NCBI GenBank assembly: GCA_017537025.1
Contig: JAFWCB010000005.1
Coordinates: 774,104-838,103 of the forward strand
Source: Sediminibacterium sp.
GTDB taxonomy: Bacteria > Bacteroidota > Bacteroidia > Chitinophagales > Chitinophagaceae
Length of the DNA: 64,000 nt
Reading direction: 5' to 3'
Part shown: positions 43,016-51,684 of the stretch, in pieces
How positions within the stretch are numbered: position 1 is the stretch's first letter
How the letters are laid out: each line of letters starts with the position of its first letter
The notes under the pieces: model-generated
Told to the model about the DNA's origin: nothing
The model's input: the letters and a program-made list of their open reading frames with translations, nothing else
Database searches by the model: none
Position numbers and translations under genes: made by a program

Positions 43016-43348
43016 ATGAAACAACATCAAATTTCGCTGCAAACAGCTATCGAGTACACCAAACGTTTTAGAGAAAACCCCGGGCCCGATATGCCTTTAT
43101 CGGAAACTTTTTCAGCAGATTCCGTAAGGGCTTTACTAGCACAGCCCGAAACTCAATCCTTTCGCATATATTTGGGAAGAAAGGCAGATAATCGTATATG
43201 CAGTATTTTAGTTGCTGCAGATAAAAACGGGCACGATATTCTCCCCCCAACAAATAATGCCCGGGAAACCGACGACGATGGAATTATCCTTGAAGATGCA
43301 TTCCAATGTCCGCCGGTTTGTCCTCCGCCTTCTCCGCTAAATGAGTAG
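43016..43348 (+). CDS. Small protein with C-terminal CPPxCPP tail, unknown function
   Basis: 110 aa, no signal peptide or membrane segment. The N-terminal part is helical (ISLQTAIEYTKRFREN), then LPLSETFSADSVRALLAQPETQSFRIYLGRKADNRICSILVAADKNGHDILP. The protein ends in a proline-rich tail with two cysteines, DAFQCPPVCPPPSPLNE. I recall similar small Bacteroidota proteins with this ending, all uncharacterised. It is 2 bp upstream of a 7-TM protein, then a kinase and a response regulator, so the four genes form one operon. Confidence 0.75.
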   Translation: MKQHQISLQTAIEYTKRFRENPGPDMPLSETFSADSVRALLAQPETQSFRIYLGRKADNRICSILVAADKNGHDILPPTNNARETDDDGIILEDAFQCPPVCPPPSPLNE

Positions 43349-43350
43349 CT

Positions 43351-43998
43351 ATGAACTTCTTTTTGTTTGCAACTATATCGGCATTCTCTATTGGTATACC
43401 AACACTAATAGCCCTGTGTAGTTATAAACAAATGAAAGGCAAATACCTGCCTTTATTTATTTTACTCTTAATAGGGTTTATAAACGAAGTAATTAGCCTG
43501 CTCATGATAATGGTGATGCGTACAAATATGCTTGCTTCCAATATATATGTAGGTATAGAATTTGTATTATTTACCTGGTTATTTTATAACTTAAAAAAGC
43601 AAGACCGATTATTATTTATTATCAGTTTATTGCTGGGTACCATGCTTTGGATACTCGATAATATAATACTTCATACCATTATCCAAGCTAATGCCGTATT
43701 TAAGTTATTTGCTTGTGTGGCTATTATCTGGTATTGCGTTTATAAACTTTCAGAATTAACGTTAAACAGCGTAGCAGATCAATTTAGATTAGTTGATTTG
43801 CTACTCTGTTTCTCCTTACTAATATATTTTACGTTTAAGGGTTTTATACTTGTATTACATACATTCTCTGCAGTATCTGGCAGTATGTACTTTATTCACC
43901 TCAGTATGATTTTATGTGCACTCAATATCATTATTAATATTTTTTTAAGTTTGGTAATCCTATGTATTCGGAAATCGTTAAGCACTATACCGTATTAG
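43351..43998 (+). CDS. Seven-TM membrane protein of unknown function
   Basis: 215 aa with seven hydrophobic segments and short loops: FFLFATISAFSIGIPTLIAL, YLPLFILLLIGFINEVISLL, ASNIYVGIEFVLFTWLFYNL, LLFIISLLLGTMLWILDNII, VFKLFACVAIIWYCVY, LVDLLLCFSLLIYFTFKGFI, and a long last one to VILCIRKS. No enzymatic motif or known family. Gene order (small CPPxCPP protein, this protein, kinase, regulator) suggests it is the membrane sensor or target of the two-component pair. Its last 37 bp overlap the kinase gene. Confidence 0.75.
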   Translation: MNFFLFATISAFSIGIPTLIALCSYKQMKGKYLPLFILLLIGFINEVISLLMIMVMRTNMLASNIYVGIEFVLFTWLFYNLKKQDRLLFIISLLLGTMLWILDNIILHTIIQANAVFKLFACVAIIWYCVYKLSELTLNSVADQFRLVDLLLCFSLLIYFTFKGFILVLHTFSAVSGSMYFIHLSMILCALNIIINIFLSLVILCIRKSLSTIPY

Positions 43999-44708
43999 TT
44001 GCAGGGCTTGTTTTTTTATCATTGATTATGGCCATGTTTTTGTTGGGCATATTTTTTCAATACCGCCTGCGCTTACAAGAATATGCACTGCAATTAACCA
44101 GAGAAATTGAACTGATAGATGCAGAAAGAAAACGCATACATATTGACCTACACGATGAAATAGGCGCAGGACTTGCTTCTGTAGGTATTTTAATACAACA
44201 GCAACCCTGTGATGATAGGGTCATCCAAGAAAAAATAACGAATCAGATAATCACCATGCGCGCCAGGATAAAAGAAATAGCATACGATTTGGTGCCTATT
44301 ATATTGGATACACAAGGGCTTTATGTTACCATCAGGGAGTTGGCATCGGAAATGGGTGAGCATATTCCCATTGCTTTTGTATGTAATACAAGCATCAGCG
44401 ACAAACAATTTAATCCCGTTAAAGCCACTCATATTTATCGTATTATAAAAGAAGCTTTCGCCAATGCTATTACACATGCCAATTGTACCAAAATTCATTG
44501 TATCATTTCTAATGATAGTAAACAATTACAGGTACAAGTTGCCGATAATGGTAGCGGATTTAACAAGCAAATAGCTCCTAAAAAAGGCACGGGTATATCG
44601 CATATTTATGTGAGGGCAAAAATACTACATGCCAAAGTTGACCTGGAAAGCACACAACAGAAGGGCACCGTATACAAGATTCAAATACCTATAGAAGCTT
44701 TACAATAG
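43962..44708 (+). CDS. NarL-type sensor histidine kinase (HisKA_3)
   Basis: 248 aa. One N-terminal membrane segment (about 10-33) and almost no extracellular loop, so it does not itself carry a clear sensor. The dimerization helix has RIHIDLHDEIGAGLASVGI, the HisKA_3 form, with His64 as acceptor. The ATPase domain has KEAFANAITHA (N box), VADNGSGF (G1) and GTGISHIYVRAKIL (G2). It begins inside the 7-TM gene and is followed 7 bp later by its response regulator, a typical pair. Confidence 0.9.
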   Translation: MYSEIVKHYTVLVAGLVFLSLIMAMFLLGIFFQYRLRLQEYALQLTREIELIDAERKRIHIDLHDEIGAGLASVGILIQQQPCDDRVIQEKITNQIITMRARIKEIAYDLVPIILDTQGLYVTIRELASEMGEHIPIAFVCNTSISDKQFNPVKATHIYRIIKEAFANAITHANCTKIHCIISNDSKQLQVQVADNGSGFNKQIAPKKGTGISHIYVRAKILHAKVDLESTQQKGTVYKIQIPIEALQ

Positions 44709-44715
44709 GGGAACC

Positions 44716-45378
44716 ATGAAAAATAAGATTCGTGTTTTAATAGCAGATGATCATGAATTATATATTGATGGGATAAAAGGCTTCTTTAAAGACAATGCTA
44801 TTTATACGATTGTGGGAGAAGCGTATAATGGACAAGAACTGGTTGATAAAGCAGCAGACCTGCAACCACATATTGTGTTAACAGATTTACGCATGCCTTT
44901 GTTAGATGGTTCAAGCGCCATTCATCTCATCACAAAAGCTAATCTCTCTGTTAAATGTATTGTGCTCACGAATTATGAAAACGACATGTCTATTATTGAG
45001 GCATTAGAAGCCGGGGCAATAGGCTATATCACTAAGAATATGCCTAAAGCAGAACTGTTTACCGCTTTAGATCAGGTAAGTAGAGGGTATCCTTATTATT
45101 GTACCACTACCAATACAAAGATGATTAAACTACTAGCTAGAAGTCAGTTTAATCCTCATAAGCATGAAAAGAAAAAAACATTTAGCGAAAGAGAAAGGCA
45201 GATCATTCGGTTAATTTGCGAAGAAAAAACGAATGAAGAAATTGCAACGCAACTTTTTATGAGTAGAAGAACGGTAGAAAATAATAAGGCCCGGTTATTT
45301 AAACGCATGGAAGTTAAAACATCAGTAGGAATGGCTATTTATGCCATTAAGATGGGTTTGTATGTTTTAGGGGAATAA
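44716..45378 (+). CDS. NarL/LuxR-family response regulator
   Basis: 220 aa. Receiver domain (about 5-120) with ADDH, phospho-acceptor Asp57 in IVLTDLRMP and conserved Lys in GYITKN. The C-terminal LuxR-type HTH (about 155-215) is SERERQIIRLICEEKTNEEIATQLFMSRRTVENNKARLFKRMEV in order. It pairs with the kinase 7 bp upstream. Targets are unknown; its own operon and the divergent MauE/DUF6520 unit are candidates. Confidence 0.93.
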   Translation: MKNKIRVLIADDHELYIDGIKGFFKDNAIYTIVGEAYNGQELVDKAADLQPHIVLTDLRMPLLDGSSAIHLITKANLSVKCIVLTNYENDMSIIEALEAGAIGYITKNMPKAELFTALDQVSRGYPYYCTTTNTKMIKLLARSQFNPHKHEKKKTFSERERQIIRLICEEKTNEEIATQLFMSRRTVENNKARLFKRMEVKTSVGMAIYAIKMGLYVLGE

Positions 45379-45428
45379 GCAACTAGGTAACTAAGTATAC
45401 TATGCACTCTTATAATCTTCAGTCTTCA

Positions 45429-45473
45429 ATCTACAATCTGATTGAATTCGCCTTGGCGAACCAGATTGTAGAT
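45429..45473. repeat. Perfect nested palindrome (family C)
   Basis: Outer arms ATCTACAATCTG and CAGATTGTAGAT (12 bp, perfect) enclose a TTCGCCTTGGCGAA core. It lies between the response regulator and the sugar transporter. Related elements are at 51648-51682 and 55907-55941. Confidence 0.75.
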
Positions 45474-45508
45474 CCAAAATCCGTAACTTGGTAGCATAAC
45501 TGCTTGCC

Positions 45509-46816
45509 ATGAATTCAAAACTCATTCTCTGGTCGATCACCGTTGGTTTAGGTGGATTGTTATTTGGTTTAGATGTAGCTGTAATTTCGGGAGCCGAATC
45601 TGCCATTCAAAAATTATGGAACTTAAGCGATTGGATGCATGGTACGGCCATTGCTATGGCATTATATGGTACTGCTTTTGGCGCCGCATTAGGCACTATT
45701 CCGGCAAACAAAATAGGCAGAAAGAAAACGCTGATATGGATTGGTATTTTATTTCTGCTAACATCTGTTGGTGCGGCTCTAGCACAAGATGTGTATACTT
45801 TTATGGTCTTCCGATTTATTAGCGGACTTTCTATCGGGGCTTCATCTGTTGTAGCACCGGTATATATTTCTGAGATTGCACCTGCAAAATATCGTGGACG
45901 CATGGTAATCTCATTTCAACTAAATGTAGTAACAGGAATATTGGTAGCGTATGGGTCGAATTATTTATTAGCCGGCGTTGGTGGTGCCAATGATTGGCGT
46001 TGGATGTTGGGTGTAGTGGCTATTCCCTCTGCATTATTCTCTGCTTGTATGTTACTTGTTCCGGAAACGCCCCGTTGGTTGGTGTTGTATAAAAAAGATG
46101 AGGAAGCTGCCAAAAAAGTGATGAGCATAACAGGCGAAGCGACAGATGACATGATAGCTGATATTAAAAATTCCGTAGGAGCCGTAAAAGAATCTTTATT
46201 CAACCCCAAATTCTATAAGCCATTATTATTAGCTTTTTTGATAGCTACATTCAATCAACTTTCCGGTATTAATGCGATCATTTATTTCGCACCCAAAGTA
46301 TTTGAAATGGCAGGTATAGGAAGAAGTGGTGCTTTATTATCAACCGTTGGTATTGGGGTGGTGAACTTATTATTTACAATTACGGGATGGTATTTAATCG
46401 ATCGCTTTGGTCGCAGAACATTGATGTTTATCGGCTCTATAGGGTATATCATTTCTCTTTCCATGATTGCTATTTCTTTTAATGGCGATGATCATAGTGC
46501 AATCGTATATTATGTATTCATGTTTATAGCTGCGCATGCTGTGGGGCAAGGCGCTGTTATATGGGTATTTCTATCAGAACTTTTTCCGAATGCTGTGCGT
46601 GCAGCCGGTACCAGTTTCGGGTGTCTTACCCATTGGGTGTTCGCAGCGCTGGTTGCACAGGTATTTCCCTACTTTGCAGCCACCGTGTCCGGCACTTATA
46701 TCTTCGGATTTTTTGCAGTAATGATGGTGTTACAGCTACTCTATGTTTGGAAAATGATGCCTGAAACAAAGGGGTTAGCCTTAGAAGATATGGAGGGGAC
46801 TATAGTACTACATTGA
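45509..46816 (+). CDS. Sugar porter (MFS) family transporter
   Basis: 435 aa with twelve predicted membrane helices. Sugar porter signatures: GLLFGLDVAVISGAE in helix 1, NKIGRKK, RFISGLSIGASSVVAPVYISEIAPAKYRG, PETPRWLVL, QLSGINAIIYFAPKVFEMAG, IDRFGRRTLM and PETKGLALEDME at the end. The family moves monosaccharides with protons across the inner membrane; the substrate (xylose or glucose-type) is inferred from these motifs only. The stop at 46816 slightly overlaps an upstream extension of the next reading frame, but the actual next ATG is at 46852. Confidence 0.93.
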   Translation: MNSKLILWSITVGLGGLLFGLDVAVISGAESAIQKLWNLSDWMHGTAIAMALYGTAFGAALGTIPANKIGRKKTLIWIGILFLLTSVGAALAQDVYTFMVFRFISGLSIGASSVVAPVYISEIAPAKYRGRMVISFQLNVVTGILVAYGSNYLLAGVGGANDWRWMLGVVAIPSALFSACMLLVPETPRWLVLYKKDEEAAKKVMSITGEATDDMIADIKNSVGAVKESLFNPKFYKPLLLAFLIATFNQLSGINAIIYFAPKVFEMAGIGRSGALLSTVGIGVVNLLFTITGWYLIDRFGRRTLMFIGSIGYIISLSMIAISFNGDDHSAIVYYVFMFIAAHAVGQGAVIWVFLSELFPNAVRAAGTSFGCLTHWVFAALVAQVFPYFAATVSGTYIFGFFAVMMVLQLLYVWKMMPETKGLALEDMEGTIVLH

Positions 46817-46851
46817 TTAGTAAAGTTTCGTACCTTCCCCAAAACGATTGT

Positions 46852-47799
46852 ATGAAAAAAATAGGGATTGCCTTTTTATTATTGGCAACAATAAGTAGCA
46901 GTAAAATTTTTGCGCAGAACAACGACCAAAAGGCGGCTATTGGTCGTTGGGATTTAACAGTAAAAATGGGTGATAGAGAACGCCCCTCTTGGTTAGAAGT
47001 AAAGCTCTCCGGAATCAAAACATTAGTGGGTTATTTTGTAGCCGATGGAGGAAGTGCCAGACCTGTTTCGCATATCATTTATAAAGACGGAAAAATTAGT
47101 TTCACCATTCCACCGCAATGGGAAAGAGTAGATAAATACATGGAGTTTGAAGGAACCCTAGAGAACGATAAATTAAGCGGTGTTATTAAAGCAAGTAATG
47201 GGAATACCTATACTTTTACCGGAGAACGAGCGCCACTCTTAAAAAGAGAAGGCACTCCTGTTTGGGGTAAATCAATAAACCTTATTCAGGGAAATACATT
47301 AACAGGCTGGAAAGCTTCTTCAACTGCAACCAATCAATGGCAGGTAATTGATGGGGTACTTACCAGTCCAAAATCGGGAGTAAATTTAATTACAGAAGAA
47401 CAATTCGAAGACTTTAAGCTGCATGTAGAATTCAGGTATCCTGCAGGAAGCAATAGCGGCGTGTATTTGCGGGGAAGATATGAAGTACAGGTAGAAGATA
47501 ATAAAGGACTCGAACCTTCATCTACCTATTTCGGCGGTATTTATGGTTTTCTTACACCTAATGAAATGGTAGCAAAATCACCGGGCGAATGGCAGAGTTA
47601 TGATATTACCTTGATAGGAAGAAGGGTAACAGTGGTTGCAAATGGTAAAACTATTATTAACGATCAGATTATTCCGGGTATTACCGGTGGCGCCATAGAT
47701 AGTAATGAAGGAAACCCCGGTCCTATCTACTTGCAAGGCGATCATGGTCCTATTGAATATAGGAACATGAAACTAACGCCTGTGGTATCGTATAAATAG
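46852..47799 (+). CDS. Exported DUF1080 protein (3-keto-disaccharide hydrolase family)
   Basis: 315 aa from ATG 46852 (MKKIGIAFLLLATISSSKIFAQ signal peptide); the frame is open a further 13 codons. Residues about 20-120 are a beta-rich N-terminal domain (GRWDLTVKMGDRERPSWLEV). Residues about 135-312 are the DUF1080 lectin-like fold, with NTLTGWK, NQWQVIDGVLTSPKSG, FEDFKLHVEFRYPAGSNSGVYLRGRYEVQVED and GPIYLQGDHGPIEYRNMKL. Family members hydrolyse 3-keto-glycosides. Its position 35 bp after a sugar transporter supports a carbohydrate role. Confidence 0.88.
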   Translation: MKKIGIAFLLLATISSSKIFAQNNDQKAAIGRWDLTVKMGDRERPSWLEVKLSGIKTLVGYFVADGGSARPVSHIIYKDGKISFTIPPQWERVDKYMEFEGTLENDKLSGVIKASNGNTYTFTGERAPLLKREGTPVWGKSINLIQGNTLTGWKASSTATNQWQVIDGVLTSPKSGVNLITEEQFEDFKLHVEFRYPAGSNSGVYLRGRYEVQVEDNKGLEPSSTYFGGIYGFLTPNEMVAKSPGEWQSYDITLIGRRVTVVANGKTIINDQIIPGITGGAIDSNEGNPGPIYLQGDHGPIEYRNMKLTPVVSYK

Positions 47800-47808
47800 T
47801 TACGAAGC

Positions 47809-49323
47809 TTAAAATCTTTTTACTGGGATGGAAAATGTATTCAGGTAACTCATTTTTTTCGAAACCTGATACCATCCGGCATTAGGATCTGTTTTGCCAA
47901 ACTTTAAAAACCACACAAAATCTCTATTGCCAATAACTTCAGAGGAGCTATAAGATGCGCTACAACTAAAGCTATTAGCAAGTAAATCTAGATAAAATGA
48001 GTTAATAGCTGTAAGGTTGTTTACCATTAACGATAATTCAGCTTTGCTTGGTAGAAACCAGTTTCCACTTGGCCAATAATTATTATCCTTAATGAAAGTA
48101 ACCGCCAAAAAATCTGATGAACGTGGAACTGCTGCAATTAGTAAGGTATTATTTTCACCTGTAAACAAGGAAGTATCAGTACCAATTACGGGGGTTGGTG
48201 GTCCCCAGTTAGATACAGGACCATACCAAGGAAGTTTTGAGATAGGAATGGCAACTATAAATCCATGTTTAGTTGTAGGATCATACCCTGGGTCTCCGGG
48301 TTTTAATAAATAAAATATAACGCCGCCATCATATACATCTCCAATACTTGCGGTGCTAAGTGGTACAGGAGTTCTTAAAATAACTTGCGGACCATAGCTG
48401 GTTCCTATGCTATTTGTTGCATACTCCCGTATATAAACAGTAGTTGATAGAGGAAAAGATGGAAGTTTTATGGAGGTAGCTAATTTAAACGTATTGGTTG
48501 AGATTGAATTTACGGGTAGCATCGGATTAGGGCTTAATGACCAAACAATACCTCTTGCAGTAATGCTGCTAAATCCATCACTGCGAATAGAATCCAGAAG
48601 AATTGTTGCATCTGCCCCATAATTAGCAAAACTTGGATTAGCAGAAATAATTGGCGCAGATCTATTTGGAGTAGTGAGTGTTTTCGTTTCTGTTGTGATT
48701 AAGCCTCTGTTTTTAGCATAGGCAACTATTTTATAAGTTGTACCAGGTTTAGTGGTAATCGAAGCTGTAAAACGTTGGTTATTTTTATAGGGTTGGGCCG
48801 TAATACCATCATTTATAGTTTCACTGAGTGACCCAATATTTGGCGAATTTTGATTCATCCAATAATAACCACATATAGCAGCGGTATCTCTAGTATAAGA
48901 CAACGTAGAGCTTGCAAAAATACTATCTGCATGTACAATTGTAGTAAAATCAAACGCAATAATAGTAGGTGGCGAACTTATTGCAGTGATGTAATTATTT
49001 GTGCTAACAAAAGCGCTAAAACCAGCACTATTTTTTGCAGCAACTTCGTATGAATAGGTTAGTTGCGGAGAGGCTACTGTATCAATAAATTGAGTAGTAT
49101 TTGCAGGTAAAACAAATGGCACTCTACTAATATTATTAATAACTCTATTTACTACATATGCCGTTTCGTTATCTGCATTATCTGTCCAGGTTACTGTAAT
49201 CTTACTTATATTATTAAGTGATGCGGAAACATTACTAGGGGCAAGCGGAGGCGATAAAACAACTTGGCTTTTTTTACACCCCAATAGGATGCATATAAAG
49301 AAAAGGGATACTATTTTTTTCAA
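47809..49323 (-). CDS. FN3/DUF1566-type surface lipoprotein
   Basis: 504 aa. Lipobox Cys16 (LLGCKK). A fibronectin type III domain covers about residues 28-115 (APSNVSASLNNISKITVTWTDNADNETAYVVNR). A middle of beta-sandwich-like repeats has the YEVAAKN and GTTYKIVAYAKN types. The C-terminal part (GDVYDGGVIFYLLKPGDPGYDP, WFLPSKAELSLMVNNL, SCSASYSSSE) resembles the DUF1566/Lcl domain of Bacteroidota surface proteins. Probably a cell-surface protein; the role is unknown. It is convergent with the DUF1080 gene (9 bp apart). Confidence 0.75.
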   Translation of the reverse strand: MKKIVSLFFICILLGCKKSQVVLSPPLAPSNVSASLNNISKITVTWTDNADNETAYVVNRVINNISRVPFVLPANTTQFIDTVASPQLTYSYEVAAKNSAGFSAFVSTNNYITAISSPPTIIAFDFTTIVHADSIFASSTLSYTRDTAAICGYYWMNQNSPNIGSLSETINDGITAQPYKNNQRFTASITTKPGTTYKIVAYAKNRGLITTETKTLTTPNRSAPIISANPSFANYGADATILLDSIRSDGFSSITARGIVWSLSPNPMLPVNSISTNTFKLATSIKLPSFPLSTTVYIREYATNSIGTSYGPQVILRTPVPLSTASIGDVYDGGVIFYLLKPGDPGYDPTTKHGFIVAIPISKLPWYGPVSNWGPPTPVIGTDTSLFTGENNTLLIAAVPRSSDFLAVTFIKDNNYWPSGNWFLPSKAELSLMVNNLTAINSFYLDLLANSFSCSASYSSSEVIGNRDFVWFLKFGKTDPNAGWYQVSKKMSYLNTFSIPVKRF

Positions 49324-49355
49324 TTTACATAGGATTGATGCATAAAGCTACTCTA

Positions 49356-50684
49356 CTATTCAAAACCAACCAAATGCAACTGTGTTTGCCTTCCGGCGAT
49401 ATAACGAAAACCGGTTTCATCAAAATATCCATCCTGCTCCAGCATAATGCGTATGTTTTTTTTCCATTCTTTAATAGGTACGGCAGCATTGAGTTCTATG
49501 GAATAAGCGGTTTTATAGTGTAACGGAAAATCACCACTGCCGGGCACACCTCCTTGCTGATCCCATAAACCAATCGTAGGCCCTGCAGCATGACCATGAT
49601 AACCTATAGGATGCGTATAAATAGTGGCAGCAATATTTTCTTTTTTAGCTTGTGCTAATGCGTCTGCCAATATTTGATTACCTGTTTTACCTGCTTTAAA
49701 TTGTTCTGTTAAAATATCTTGTAATCGATTTCCTTGCTCCATAGCTTTTTGTAAAAAAGCAGGTGCTTGTTTTTCACCGGGCATTAATACATATGCGTGC
49801 TCTTGTATGTCGGTATTCAAACGTAAATAACTAATTCCAAAATCTACATGTAATAAATCGCCCGGACGAATCGTGTTGCTATTATCCCAACCTTTGCTGC
49901 TAAAGGCTTTCAAATGATCAAAAACTACCGAATCATTTCTTTGAATTTCTACCGAAGGATGAAACCAGGTATTCAAGCCTAAGTTTTGAATTTTTTGTCG
50001 GTACCACCACACTAAATCTTCAGCAGTAGTAATACCCGGTGTAATAACTTTATTACTGAATCCTTCGGCAATAATATCTTTTGATAGTTTAATTAATTGC
50101 GGCCATAGCTGTAACTCCCGCTCAATACGCGTTTCAAGCCAACCAACTGCTAAAGGCTCGTTCGATACTATTTTAGTTTTAAAAGTAACAGGTAGTTTGT
50201 CGGTAAATAATTTGTATTCGGTATGATCTAATCCATCGGCATGGCCAAAATTTTCAGAGGTATTAATAGCTATTTTTTTAGGCTGATAGTTTTGTACAAT
50301 ATCTATCAAAGCATCCCACTGATCGGGAAATTTTTGCATATCCCAGGCAGCTGTAATTTCACTGCCTACACTATAGCGGGCAACCGCTAATTTTTTAAAT
50401 AGTTTTTTCTCAGGTTGATTGATAAAAACCAAGATGGTTCTTCTTCTGGCGCTTAACCAAGTAGCGGGCAACATTGTTTTTACAATCGGGTCTTCATTAT
50501 ACTCTCTGGTTATTAATACCCACATATCTATTCCATGTTGTTCCATAAGTGTAGGTAGAACGGTATTCAATCTCTCAGCGGTTATTTCATCAATCAGTTT
50601 TGCCTGCTCGCGTAGTGGTAGAACCTGTGCGTGAATCAGAAAAAAGATGAAGTTGAAAGCGGTAAGGAGTAAGGTTTTTTTCAT
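49356..50684 (-). CDS. Exported M24-family metallopeptidase (aminopeptidase P-like)
   Basis: 442 aa. Signal peptide ending HAQ; N-terminal creatinase-like domain (about 25-195) and C-terminal pita-bread domain. Likely dimetal ligands are Asp281 (LLHVDFGI), Asp292 (NTDIQE), His363 (GYHGHAAGP), Glu397 (SIELNA) and Glu415 (MLEQDG). The family removes residues N-terminal to proline. Its start overlaps the stop of the ABC ATPase by 4 bp (ATGA), so it is translated with a transport unit. Confidence 0.88.
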   Translation of the reverse strand: MKKTLLLTAFNFIFFLIHAQVLPLREQAKLIDEITAERLNTVLPTLMEQHGIDMWVLITREYNEDPIVKTMLPATWLSARRRTILVFINQPEKKLFKKLAVARYSVGSEITAAWDMQKFPDQWDALIDIVQNYQPKKIAINTSENFGHADGLDHTEYKLFTDKLPVTFKTKIVSNEPLAVGWLETRIERELQLWPQLIKLSKDIIAEGFSNKVITPGITTAEDLVWWYRQKIQNLGLNTWFHPSVEIQRNDSVVFDHLKAFSSKGWDNSNTIRPGDLLHVDFGISYLRLNTDIQEHAYVLMPGEKQAPAFLQKAMEQGNRLQDILTEQFKAGKTGNQILADALAQAKKENIAATIYTHPIGYHGHAAGPTIGLWDQQGGVPGSGDFPLHYKTAYSIELNAAVPIKEWKKNIRIMLEQDGYFDETGFRYIAGRQTQLHLVGFE

Positions 50685-51340
50685 GATCTAGTTTTTAAAT
50701 ATCCATATTGTTCAATATCCGAAATATTTTTTGTTAAATGCGTTCTGCCATTTGATAAAACATATAAGCTATCACTAATATCAAGAATGTGCTGATACAT
50801 ATGATCGGTTACAAGTAACCCTTTATTTTCTTTTTCTTCATGTAATAGTATCTTAAGTTTTTCTATTTGCAAAGGGCTTAACTGAGTGAAAGGCTCATCG
50901 AGTAATATAAACCGGGTGGTTGATTTAGCAATTGTATATACTTCAATTAATCTCCGCTCACCCCCCGATAAGCTTCCTATTAAGGATGTTTCTCTCGCTT
51001 TCATATCAGGGAAAGCGTGATAGAATTTTGTAAAATCAAGATCAAAATCTTTGAAAACACGTTTAATGGAAAGAGAGCCTGGAATAAAATGATGCTGTGG
51101 TAAGTATCTTACTAATTCGGGATGTTTAAAAGGCGTTACTATGGAAATCCTATCGAACCGGATTGATTTTTCTGCAGGCAAACTGCCAAACATGATTTTC
51201 AGAAGGCAGGATTTCCCTTGACCATTTCTTCCTAATAAGCCTGTAATTTTTCCGGTTTCACATTTTAAGTAAATACCCGATAATATTTTTCTTTCATAAA
51301 ATGAAAGTTGAATCCCATCCGCCTCTAATATATGCGTCAT
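50681..51340 (-). CDS. ABC transporter ATP-binding protein
   Basis: 219 aa. Walker A GLLGRNGQGKSCLL, signature SLSGGERRLIE, Walker B FILLDEPFTQLSP and a late His switch (LLVTDHMYQHIL). It overlaps the small membrane gene upstream by 4 bp and the M24 peptidase gene downstream by 4 bp. The only membrane partner in sight is the 100-aa protein. Confidence 0.92.
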   Translation of the reverse strand: MTHILEADGIQLSFYERKILSGIYLKCETGKITGLLGRNGQGKSCLLKIMFGSLPAEKSIRFDRISIVTPFKHPELVRYLPQHHFIPGSLSIKRVFKDFDLDFTKFYHAFPDMKARETSLIGSLSGGERRLIEVYTIAKSTTRFILLDEPFTQLSPLQIEKLKILLHEEKENKGLLVTDHMYQHILDISDSLYVLSNGRTHLTKNISDIEQYGYLKTRS

Positions 51341-51639
51341 CTTATATGATGTATGGTAATGAGAAGAAAAATAAATAGTACAAAATCAAAGGCTAATGTG
51401 GCTACCCATAATATTGTTTTTGAAATCCCTAAGTTTTGATAATAGTAATATTCTTGTTTTTTGTAAAGATCAATAAAATAGTAAGCGATGGCAAGGGTAA
51501 ATATCTTCCCCCAGAAAATAGCGAAGAAACTACTAAAATCATTCAACCAAAAAACGCGCAGACAAAATACATTTATCAGTAAAGAAAAAATGAAATAATT
51601 TTTATAAAAAGTTATGAGGAGCCTGATTTTTTTATACAT
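51337..51639 (-). CDS. Small membrane protein, likely ABC partner
   Basis: 100 aa with about three hydrophobic segments (YFIFSLLINVFCLRVFWL, FFAIFWGKIFTLAIAYYFI, TILWVATLAFDFVLFIFLLITI). Far smaller than a normal ABC permease. The 4-bp overlap with the ATPase gene argues they work together, perhaps as a minimal homo-oligomeric permease. No family recognised. Confidence 0.65.
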   Translation of the reverse strand: MYKKIRLLITFYKNYFIFSLLINVFCLRVFWLNDFSSFFAIFWGKIFTLAIAYYFIDLYKKQEYYYYQNLGISKTILWVATLAFDFVLFIFLLITIHHIR

Positions 51640-51647
51640 GCGAGAAT

Positions 51648-51682
51648 AGATTGAATTCGCCGAGGCGAACCAGATTGAAGAT
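51648..51682. repeat. Palindromic element between the M20 gene and the ABC unit (family C)
   Basis: Arms AGATTGAA and CCAGATTGAAGAT flank a TTCGCCGAGGCGAA core, the same build as 45429-45473. Confidence 0.65.
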
Positions 51683-51684
51683 TT

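Noticed and set aside
35329-45397. GTAACTAAGTAACTAGG-type words at 35329-35350 and 45379-45397
   Set aside because: Similar short AT-rich words follow two genes and may be a further repeat family, but two short copies are too few to claim it.
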